Source: Apostichopus japonicus (lineage: Eukaryota; Echinodermata; Holothuroidea; Aspidochirotida; Stichopodidae). Taken from it: 64,000 nt of DNA. The stretch covers positions 25,646,077-25,710,076 of the forward strand of contig NC_092582.1 of assembly GCF_037975245.1 (NCBI RefSeq). Reading direction: 5' to 3'. Shown one piece after another: positions 1 to 10,900 of this stretch (within the stretch, counting starts at the first letter, position 1; every line of letters begins with the position of its first letter). The translations under genes were made by a program, and so were the position numbers. The notes under the pieces were generated by a model. That model had not been told where the DNA came from, made no database searches, and saw only the letters and a list, made by a program, of their open reading frames with translations.

Positions 1-948
1 ATATTTTCAGTGAGTATTACAGAATAGTTTTAAATTACAGATAGAAACCTCAAAGGTTTGTAGAAGACTCCAGAGAGAAATTAACTTAAATTTGTGGGAC
101 ACAAAACCTTTTGTATTGGAATTAATTAATAAGGATTATTCCAATGGTTGTTCCCAAACAGAGATTTTAATTAGAATGATGGTCTCCATTTATGTTAGAA
201 TATTACATAACAAATATATACATCCCAACAGAAAAGTTGACCTTTGACACGTCCAGTATTTAGTGGATGGAACCTATAGATTGAATCAATGGAACTAATC
301 ACAAAGTTTATTTTGAGATGGAGTATGTATGTATGTACGCGTGTATGTACGTGTGTATGTATGTATGTATGTAGCTCAGGTCGACAAAAATAAGGGTATG
401 GAATATAAAAATGTTGGTTATGTTTAAAGAAAAGGTTATATTAATTATCTCCAAAACTGTTGTCTTTTAAACGAACACAAATTACACTCTTTATAATTTA
501 TTACTTTGTACTTTAATAAATAATATTAAAAAAGCGACTTTGCTGCCCTTTAACTCAACTCATTTAGGTTGATTATTTACATAACTTCATTGTGCCTGTG
601 ATGTAAAATTTCATTAAAAGTATATCCTATACCTTTCTATGTTCAAGTCTTACAACTCACTCTTTTAAACAATACTCAATACTTATTTTTTTCTTGTAAA
701 ATAATAATAATCATAGCTACATAATAAATTAATTTCACTGAGTAACTGTATTCCCCATCTTCAAATGACAACCATGAAAGTTTCTTCACAGATTCAACTT
801 ATTTGATAATATCAGCACTTGTCAAGGACAGCATATACATATATAACTCTATTCTTTCCGTTATCCATCATGATTTTTAATAAACTAGAACCATCCATTT
901 AACACCATAATGGATTCCTTTAATTCATCCTAATCATCTTAATCAAAG
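1..948. other. 3' flank of the EDEM3-like gene
   Basis: No coding region is seen. The stretch lies downstream of the minus-strand stop codon at 949-951 and should hold the 3' UTR. A reverse-strand AATAAA (TTTATT on the plus strand at 497-502) is a possible polyadenylation signal about 450 bases past the stop; this is inference only. A degenerate TATG/TACG microsatellite sits at 325-372. Confidence 0.5.
325..372. repeat. TATG-type microsatellite
   Basis: Imperfect tetranucleotide run of tatg units interrupted by tacg and cgtg variants. Simple low-complexity repeat with no other content. Confidence 0.85.
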
Positions 949-1955
949 TTAAAGCTCCTGTTTTTTATTCTCTACTGTTTTGTCAGTCCTCCTGTTCTCC
1001 TGGGAAGCTATATTCTCTTTATGTTGTCTGTTCAATTCTTCTCTGATCTCATCCCTCCGTTTCTGTAAAAGTTCGACTCTGCTGAGGGGTGCGGGGTCGC
1101 CCCCCGCCTCTCCCCTGGATGAAAGACCTACTGTATGCCTAGTTGTATCTGTTCTATCTTCTATACTTGACTGACTGCCAGTGTGTTCATCACCTTTGAT
1201 TGCACTGTTGGGAACTCTGTCCACCTCGTTGACCGCTCCGCTATAATCTGGAATGGATGCGTCTTGGTTTGGATTCAGTTTTTGAAATGCATTTTGTATA
1301 CTTTCTAGTTTCATAAATTCCTCTTGTATTTGTAATAAGACTAAATCCATGTCCTCGGGGGCTACTATACCCCCCACTGAGGTGCTCTCTAAGCCCCCAT
1401 CCTTGGACCTCTGCTGGTCCTGCTGGTAAGTTCTCCCCTTATCCGAGGCCATATATTTGAAGAGTATTTTCTCCATCCTTAATTGCAGTTCCTGTGGACT
1501 GACCTTGGAATAGATCTCTCTCCCTTCTTCCAGTTTATTTTGGTGGTTGTTAACTAAATATAAATTGGCCTCCAGTCCTGCATACTGCAGTAAGTCTTGC
1601 ACATTGTCAACGTTCACCAAGACTTTGTCGGGTTTACTAGTCTGTTTGCTGCCCTCTTTTATCACTGCAGGGCCCTCATCTTGCAATGCATCTGCAGTGA
1701 TGCTGCCCTCACTGAGTTTTATTTCAGCCAGTTCCACCTCATCAGGCATCATACCTCCCTGAGATGTGCTGTCTGTAGGTTGACGAGGTAGAGTGGTCTG
1801 TAACTCCTTACTCTGAGGTCCTCCAGAGGGGATAGCTGCACCTCCGTCATCTTGTTGGTAATATCTGGCATCTGGTGTGCCCACATTAGCCCTCACTGGT
1901 GCAATTCCCAGACGCTCGTCCATTTGCAGCTGTATGTCGAGGATGTTTATCTCAT
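949..1955 (-). CDS. EDEM3: EDEM3-like terminal exon (hydrophilic C-terminal tail, KQEL)
   Basis: Open for 334 codons plus stop TAA at 949-951. The acceptor is a pyrimidine-rich AACCCTTACAG just above 1955, and the exon enters with two bases of a split codon. The first residues ([13 protein letters not shown]) align with the end of the PA region of EDEM3, where a similar ILD motif occurs. The rest is a Glu/Gln/Ser/Asp-rich, probably disordered tail without hydrophobic blocks, as in vertebrate EDEM3 but of different sequence. The last residues are KKQEL, an ER-retrieval-type signal. The ATG at 1921-1923 is internal, not the gene start. The long open frame downstream of the TAG in exon 9448-9572 argues that this gene was under selection until recently or still is. 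Confidence 0.88.
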
Positions 1956-4900
1956 CTGTAAGGGTTGACGTTTAAAAAAAATGATATATTTGGAGCGTTA
2001 CTGCCATGCTTTATTGTTTGAAATGAGTAAAAGAGAACATAGTTTGTAGGGGAGGGGGGAGGGGCTATAAATAACTTGATATTCAACATTTCACAATTTT
2101 TCAAGCTTTCTACACCAGTCGTTTTCAAAGAAATGTTGATATCTTCAAAGTGTCATATCTCCTTAACAGGGCATGCTATCATGGTAGTTTCTTCACTGTT
2201 TTTTTTTTTTTGTCTTTTTGTGCTCTTTCATACAAAATAGACATGTCAAACACCTGAACCAATCCTTTAAAGAAGCAGGGATATCTGATGTCATATTTGA
2301 TCATTTAGTCATATCTGGTCAATTCCATTACTTCATAACAGGTATGAGACAATTGTTCTTGTATCTACTCCTGACTGATGGGATCTGTCTAGTGATATTA
2401 ATAATGACACCAGGGCCATCTGATGGGTGTCTTCAGTCATTCAATTACTGGAAGATAGTAATAATTGTTACCTTTTCAATAAACATACAATTTCCTCGCT
2501 GGGCCATCACTATTCTGCCTTGTACTTGATCTTTGTTCACCTCCTCTGTGCAGCCATGGAAAGGATTGGCTTGTACTAATGATCCAAGGATCTGTCAAAA
2601 ATGAAAATAAAATATTTAAATCAATAAACAAAATCCTTAAAATGTAATTCAATCCCATAAGGTTTTACTCATCAAACTTTGTAACATGTCTATCTATAGG
2701 AGAACTGTTTAACTATTGTATGTATGTATGTATGTATGTATATGTGATCTTCCCGCAAGCAGGAACTCGCGAAAGAAGCCATGGAGGCTTATAGACTCGC
2801 AAGCTGACCGAAGCCAATCTCTCGGCACACATCCATTTAACGTCCATGTCAGGAAATTGTTATTGAACAACACCCTTGCCAGACGACACACATTGCTGTC
2901 GTCGGGGAATCGAACCGGGGATCTCATGACTGGGAGACGCCGGCGTTAACCACTAGGCTATACGCTCCGCATATTAACGCAATATAACAATAGTAGAGGT
3001 CTACATATAAGTAAAGGTCTAACCAAGTCTCAGGATTAACAAATATGTCACGCAGAGCAAGTGAAAATAAACACATCGGTCAAACTTCCATTCTGATTTT
3101 TTGCTTTGTTGCCAAATGTGATGTGAAGCACACATCATTGAAATGTAATGCATATATCCTAGAAATGTGATGCATATATCCTTGAAATATCATACAGCTA
3201 CTGATTGATGTCATGCTGTTCAGGTTTGATGGCCATCAGTATTATCATACAGCTACTGATTGATGTCATGCTGTTCAGGTTTGATGGCCATCAGTATAAT
3301 CATACAGCTACTGATTGATGTCATTGTGTTCAGGTTTGATGGCCATCAGTATAACCATACAGCTACTGATTGATGTCATGCTGTTCAGGTTCGATGGCCA
3401 TCAGTATTATCATACAGCTACTGATTGATGTCATGCTGTTCAGGTTTGATGGCCATCAGTATATCATACAGCTACTGATTGATGTCATGCTGTTCAGGTT
3501 TGATGGCCATCAGTATTATCATACAGCTACTGATTGATGTCATGCTGTTCAGGTTTGATGGCCATCAGTATTATCATACAGCTACTGATTGATGTCATGC
3601 TGTTCAGGTTTGATGGCCATCAGTATATCATACAGCTACTGATTGATGTCATGCTGTTCAGGATTGATGGCCATCAGTATTATCATACAGCTACTGATTG
3701 ATGTCATGCTGTTCAGGTTTGATGGCCATCAGTATATCATACAGCTATTGATTGATGTCATGCTGTTCAGGTTTGATGGCCATCAGTATATCATACAGCT
3801 ACTGATTGATGTCATGCTGTTCAGGTTTGATGGCCATCAGTATATCATACAGCTACTGATTGATGTCATGCTGTTCAGGTTTGATGGCCATCAGTATTAT
3901 CATACTCACCGCTTGTTTTTTACTGCCGTCAAGGTCTGCCCCAAACTGTGCCGGGCCGGCGGCCAGGACAATGTTTCTCAGTAGATCAGGTGAGATTATT
4001 TGAACTACTCGTGGATGATAGTCAACATCTGTCAGATAAAATAAAATACCTCAATATATTTAAAGAGACTTCATTTTATTATGAAAACAAAAACCCACCA
4101 TTCAAAATCTATACTTTTCCTGATTGATGATACTGATAACAAACTATTCTGTTTGAAAATGTTTAAGAGAGGGAGAGGAGGTATAATTTTGGTTTCTCTC
4201 TAAGATTACAACCTGCTAAAGTTATTATAATATAACGATATGTATATATTCCGCTGCAGTAATTGTGGTTGTTAATGTAAATTACCATAGAGTACTGACA
4301 ATTAATACAAATTCACAAATGGAGACTGAAAGTTCAGTATGTAAATAGTTCTCTTCCTGGAGCAATTCAGAAATATTACAGATAGTTGGTTAGAGTTCCA
4401 GAGATGTCTGTTGTTTTTATTACCCAATCCAGGCAGATTCACTTGAGCCAAACCTACATTTGATGTTGAAATTTGCCACAATTGTCGGATAATTTTTCTC
4501 GACTTTGAAAAGAAAGTTAAGGTGACTAAAAACTCAACTTGTTAATTTTGATAATCCAGAAGAATCTCGGTGAGAATGTTGACGGTAGTTGTCAACTTCA
4601 AAGTGCGAAAATAATAAAACATTCCATTCAATTACTGGAAATCAACATTTGACTAAATGAGACTAAATTGTTTGTATCTCTCTATTTGTGAGCAACAATA
4701 TGGTTTTAATAACAAAGATATCTGAGTCATATTAATGAGGAGTAGGATTTACTCTCAGCTTGCTGTGTTTTTGGTTATTACAATAATCTCCTGCATAAAC
4801 TTCATTCCATATGGTTGTAATAACATCGATATCTGAGTCACATTAATGAGGAGTAGGACTTACTCTCAGCTTGCTGTGTTTTTGGTTATTACAATAATCT

Positions 4901-7900
4901 CCTGCATAAACTTAATTCCATATGGTTGTAATAACATAGATATCTGAGTCACATTAATGAGGAGTAGGACTTACTCTCAGCTTGCTGTGTTTTTGGTTAT
5001 TACAATAATCTCCTGCATAAACCTCATTCCATATGGTTGTAATAACATAGATATCTGAGTCACATTAATGAGGAGTAGGACTTACTCTCAGCTTGCTGTG
5101 TTTTGGTTATATCAATAATCTCCTGCATAAACCTCATTCCATATGGTTGTAATAACATAGATATCTGAGTCACATTAATGAGGAGTAGGACTTACTCTCA
5201 GCTTGCTGTGTTTTGGTTATTTCAGTAATCTCCTGCATAAACTTAATTCCATATGGTTGTAATAACATAGATATCTGAGTCACATCAATGAGGAGTAGGA
5301 CTTACTCTCAGCTTGCTGTGTTCTGGTTATTTCAATAATCTCCATATGGTTGTAATAACAAAGATATCTGAGTCATATTAATGAGGAGTAGGACTTACTC
5401 TCAGCTTGCTGTGTTTTGGTTATTTCAATAATCTCCTGCATAAACCTCATTCCATATGGTTGTAATAACATAGATATCTGAGTCACATTAATGAGGAGTA
5501 GGACTTACTCTCAGCTTGCTGTGTTTTGGTTATATCAATAATCTCCTGCATAAACCTCATTCCATATGGTTGTAATAACATAGATATCTGAGTCACATTA
5601 ATGAGGAGTAGGACTTACTCTCAGCTTGCTGTGTTTTGGTTATTTCAATAATCTCCTGCATAAACTTAATTCCATATGGTTGTAATAACATAGATATCTG
5701 AGTCACATCAATGAGGAGTAGGACTTACTCTCAGCTTGCTGTGTTCTGATTATTTCAATAATCTCCTGCATAAACCTCATTCCATATGGTTGTAATAACA
5801 TAGATATCTGAGTCACATTAATGAGGAGTAAGACTTACTCTCAGCTTGCTGTGTTTTGGTTATTTCAATAATCTCCTGCATAAACTTAATTCCATATGGT
5901 TGTAATAACATAGATATCTGAGTCACATTAATGAGTAGGACTTACTCTCAGCTTGCTGTGTTTTGGTTATTTCAATAATCTCCTGCATAAACTTAATTCC
6001 ATATGGTTGTAATAACAAAGATATCTGAGTCATATTAATGAGGAGTAGGACTTACTCTCAGCTTGCTGTGTGATCTGCTCATAAAAGCCATTCCATATGG
6101 TTGTAATAACATAGATATCTGAGTCACATTAATGAGGAGTAAGACTTACTCTCAGCTTGCTGTGTTTTGGTTATTTCAATAATCGCCTGCATAAACTTCA
6201 TTCCTTCTTCTGCAGCTGCTGGTGTTTCAGCCTTGAGAAGCAAAAAGAAAAGATACAGAGATGACCAAGCAGATCTCACACCCCCAGGAAAGTTATACAA
6301 TGCTAGACAGGACCCCAGAGCTCAAAATAGGTCCCCAACAGTGATAGGGCCAGGCAAAATGCTAGACAGGAACCCAGAGCTCAAAATAGGTCCCCAACAG
6401 TGATAGGACCAGGCAAAATGCTAGACAGGGACCCAGAGCTCAAAATAGGTCCCCAACAGTGCTAAATAGGACCAGGCACAATGCTAGACAGGACCCCAGA
6501 GCTCAAAATAGGTCCCCAACATTGCTAAATAGGACCAAACACAATGCTAAACAGGACCCCAGAGCTCAAAATAGGTCTCCAACAGTGCTTAATAGGACCA
6601 AGCACAATGCTAAACAGGAACCCAGAGCTCAAAATAGGTCCCCAACAGTGCTAAATAGGACCAGGCACAATGCTAGACAGGACCCCAGAGCTCAAAATAG
6701 GTCCCCAACAGTGCTGAATAGGACCAAGCACAATGCTAGACAGGACCCCAGAGCTCATAATAGGTCCCCAACAGTGCTAAATAGGACCAGGCACAATGCT
6801 AGACAAAAACCCAGAGCTCAAAATAGGTAACAGTGCTGAATAGGACCAGGCACAATGCTAGACAGGACCCCAGAGCTCAAAATAGGTCCCTAACAGTGCT
6901 GAATAGGACCAGGCACAATGCTAGACAGGAACCCAGAGCTCAAAATAGGTCTCCAGCAGTGCTAAATAGGACCAGGCACAATGCTAGACAAAAACCCAGA
7001 GCTCAAAATAGGTCCCCAACAGTGCTGAATAGGACCAGGGGAAATTAACTACATACAGTGTTTGAATCTGAATGGAACGTTTCTGTAGAGCTCCAAACAT
7101 GTGAAATTACATGGAAGACTGGTTCTAAGTGTAACACCCGCCCACCATGTTACAAAACTGGTCCCTTTATTTACTGAGGACTGGTCCATAATAATAGGCC
7201 TGTAATGACTCACCTTGGAAGCACTGTGCATTAATTGTACCCGTCCATCGTCTAGAGTAACTAGCTGGATCCCCATCTTACCCAGCTGATGCATGTGTTC
7301 ACTGTTGCCAGGTACAAACTCTGAAGCTTTTAATCGAGGTTTGGACGGCCTGCAAGAGGAATGAGATGATTATAATCTCATGCTCTTTAATTTTGTCCAT
7401 TAATTAGTCTTATATCTTCCTCCATTTCATATTCATTTCAACACAGTAGTACAGTACAGTAACTGTACCATACAGCACAGTAGTACAGTAACTGTGTACC
7501 ATACAACACAGTAGTACAGTGACTGTGTACCATACAACACAGTAGTACAGTAACTGTGTGCCATACAACACAGTAGTACAGTAACTGTGTGCCATACAAC
7601 ACAGTAGTACAGTAACTGTGTGCCATACAACACAGTAGTACAGTAACTGTGTGCCATACAACACAGTAGTACAGTAACTGTGTACCATACAACACAGTAG
7701 TACAGTAACTGTACCATACAACACAGAAGTACAGTAACTGTACCATACAACACAGTAGTACAGTAACTGTGTGCCATACAACACAGTAGTACAGTAACTG
7801 TGTGCCATACAACACAGTAGTACAGTGACTGTGTGCCATACAACACAGTAGTACAGTAACTGTGTGCCATACAACACAGAAGTACAGTGACTGTGTGCCA

Positions 7901-10900
7901 TACAACACAGTAGTACAGTAACTGTGTGCCATACAACACAGTTGTCAAACCCCTGGCATAATGAATATTTAAGTTTCACCAATGAATGAACAGCAAAACA
8001 ATATCAAATCAATAAATATGCAAATCATTTCAAAGATAACTTACTTATTGCTGATCTCTGTTTCTTTGTTGGAAGATGGACAACTTGTAGATTGTAAACT
8101 AGGCAAGGAATCCCTTACAGCGGCAGAATATAGCTTACCAGATGGAATATGAAATTCATGACTGGGGCAGGACCATTCAGAATTAGTAGGAGGAGAATCC
8201 TTCGAGGGACTAAAGTGGGACTGTAAGAAGAGACAGAAGGTCTGACTTAATATAACATGCAAACGGAATAACAAACAAACTTGCAAGTTAGTATATACAC
8301 TTTCTTACAAAACTTCAAAGCTCATATCACATTATCAAACCTAATTTTTAAAAGTTGGGGGGGGGGGGGGTGAGGGGTTGATACTTTTCTTTGACATTGT
8401 GTTTTGCATGATATTTTGCCTTCACAAAATATCAATTCCCTTTAATTTCCTTTTCCAAAAACAATCTGGCAAAATTATAAAACACAAACTCTCTTTTCTA
8501 TGAAATCATAAAACGTTTTTTTTTAAAGTTTCCTATCATGTGATTGACTCACCCATGAACTAATAATTAGTACAAACGATTAATTAATCAATCAAATTTT
8601 GGCAAGGCTGAACCTCTATCGACTGAAGCTCATTTCTATTTTTACGATCATCATCATTTCTTCAAATTACTTTACGTTTTAGCGAAATTCTTACATCACC
8701 ATAATCCAAGCTACATTTTTTTTAACTATGTTTAATCTTTTTAACGTTTTTCACAACAAAATATACCCAAGAGAGAGTAATAATACCAATACGACAAGTA
8801 CAAGATATGAAAGCAAACAGGTTGAATACTTACAGCCATATGGGTTGTGGTGCTGTTCACTTTATAATTAGCTAAGGTCAGAGGTAGGAGGTGGGCCTCT
8901 GCAGTAAATAGATAGTCATCAATTGGTAGCACTAAGTCCTGAGGCTCAGAGAATAGGAGGAAGAGGTACTTGAAGGTTTCTGCTAAAACAAAAGAATCCA
9001 TCCTGACGGGGGAAAAAAGAAGAATTTAAATAAATAATTGCTTACTTTAATATCTTTACAATTTCAGATCTGCTGGAAGAATTGTTAGAAATATGGTCAA
9101 TTTTCCCCTTCTGCTATTTACAAATTGAAGTGACAAATTTAAAGAGAATTTATGTATCCAGGAGAAACCATGAAATATTCCGATATCAGTCCAAAAAGGT
9201 GGTTGTTGGACCAAACTGTTACAACTTTCAAATATTTCCTGTGAATTAAAATTCTTGGCTGCATAAAATTATCAACATTGGCTATACATTGTAGGTATTA
9301 AACAATTATTCACTTCCTTACTAATCTTTTCTGTACCTTTTACTTGAACTCTCATAATTATATTTAAATATTATTAAACAGAAATGCACCCTACCACTAA
9401 ACTAGATTAAATTAGTAGTAAGCTGTTCACATGGGCAGGGTACCAACCTGTCTTCGTGACTTCCAGTTCGGACATCCTAGATTCCAGCAAACCCGCATGG
9501 TACCCTAGCGTACTTCTGTAAGCTGTCCATAACATCTCTACCAACCTCTAGGTAGTGAGGGTCGTTAGTGGACTGAAGAATAAGATGAAAAAAAGAAACA
9601 TTAATCAAACAATAAGAAATGTAGAGCTCGTGAATACTGTTAACAATGTCAGTCACAATCTACTAACCATCTGGAATAATGTGCATGCAGTAAGATGGCC
9701 ACTTTCACTCAGGTAGGTGTTAAGGATTCAACAAATGGAGGCTGATATTAAACATTAACTCACCTTGTAAAGAAAGTAGGTACTCTCCACAAACTCTGGC
9801 CGCAAGGCATGCTGACCCCAGTATACATCGTATTCAGGGGTGAATGCCTGCCAAATAAGATTAAAAAACTCTTGTATGGTCTCAATCGGATAGTGTTCAA
9901 GATGTGTCCTATTGGGACATTTAGAGCACACAACAGAGAAAAACAATACAGGGACAAGGTTATAAATAGTCTTAACAAGTCAAATGAAAATGATTTTAAA
10001 TAGGATTAATAGCCACTGTTTAAAGGTTAATGGCTCACACCAAACAATGCTAGTCACAGGGAACACCTTAAATGTGTATAAGTTTACATGGCAATGTTTT
10101 AGGTTTACCATAAGATGGCTAAAAGTTGTCCCTGTTATCAACTGCCAAACAGCTTTATTGCGTTGAAACTTGTCAAATTGTGCATCAACTTGCTAACTTC
10201 TAAAGAGTACAGTGGCATGTGAGGTAATGAGGGAAACCATTTGGAAGGCCAGAAAGACCAGCCATGATTTAAAGAAATTTCAAACAGTTTGGTCCCAAAC
10301 TAACTATAACTTTCAAATGATTTGGGCAAAACTTTCACAAGACTAGATACTAAAGTCACAGAAAAAATGGAGTCCATTATCTAGTCACATTTCAATTTAA
10401 ATGATGATGAAAATATTAATTATGTGAAAATTTGTTGAAAATTTCCACTTTGAAAATTGTTGTGTTTTCAACAAAAACATAAATTTGAAAATTGTTGTTT
10501 GAAAGTTGAAATTTTCCACTTTGTTTTTTACATGTGACTAATATTTTATGAGAGAAGGGTGACAATTTTTAAGAATTGAAGGTGTTCACATAGGTCTTCA
10601 TTATTAGAATTTTGTTAGGTGAAAACCATCTGGAAGTGTGTCTTCGTTTCATCAAATGCAGTATTCAACTTCAATGATGCTATGTTATGTTGGAAAAATT
10701 GCTGGAAATTGGCAACAAGATGCAAAACTGCTACACTAAATTGGTTGTTTCTTAGAATCTGAGAAATAAAGACAAATCCTGTTTTCTAACCTCTGGAAGA
10801 AATTTATGTCTTTGCGTGACCTGGTAGAGCATTTCATGCGTTTTAATGGCAGGACCTATGTCACCAAATAGCACCTGCGAGAGAACAAAATATTTAGATC

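Noticed and set aside
2218-2470. Missing PA-domain exon of EDEM3
   Set aside because: Minus-strand phrases such as GPGVIINI and LIPVM look faintly like the expected strands, but the frame meets stops and no proper acceptor/donor pair gives a 3n+1 exon. The DIRYP-like phrase nearby is in another frame. Not strong enough to call.
2896-2970. tRNA gene on the minus strand
   Set aside because: A- and B-boxes are present, but the sequence continues into a SINE body and tail and the cloverleaf is degenerate.
6167-7048. Plus-strand frames with a repeated Arg/Asn/Gln-rich peptide
   Set aside because: Products of the 60-bp minisatellite; antisense to EDEM3 with no start context or splice support.
3191-7941. 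CRISPR-like regular repeats
   Set aside because: Units are directly adjacent with no unique spacers, and the context is introns of an animal gene; these are minisatellites.
7410-7982. Three overlapping 164-190-residue minus-strand open frames (Cys/Tyr/Val-rich)
   Set aside because: They are translations of a stop-free 31-bp tandem repeat in all three frames, inside an EDEM3 intron.
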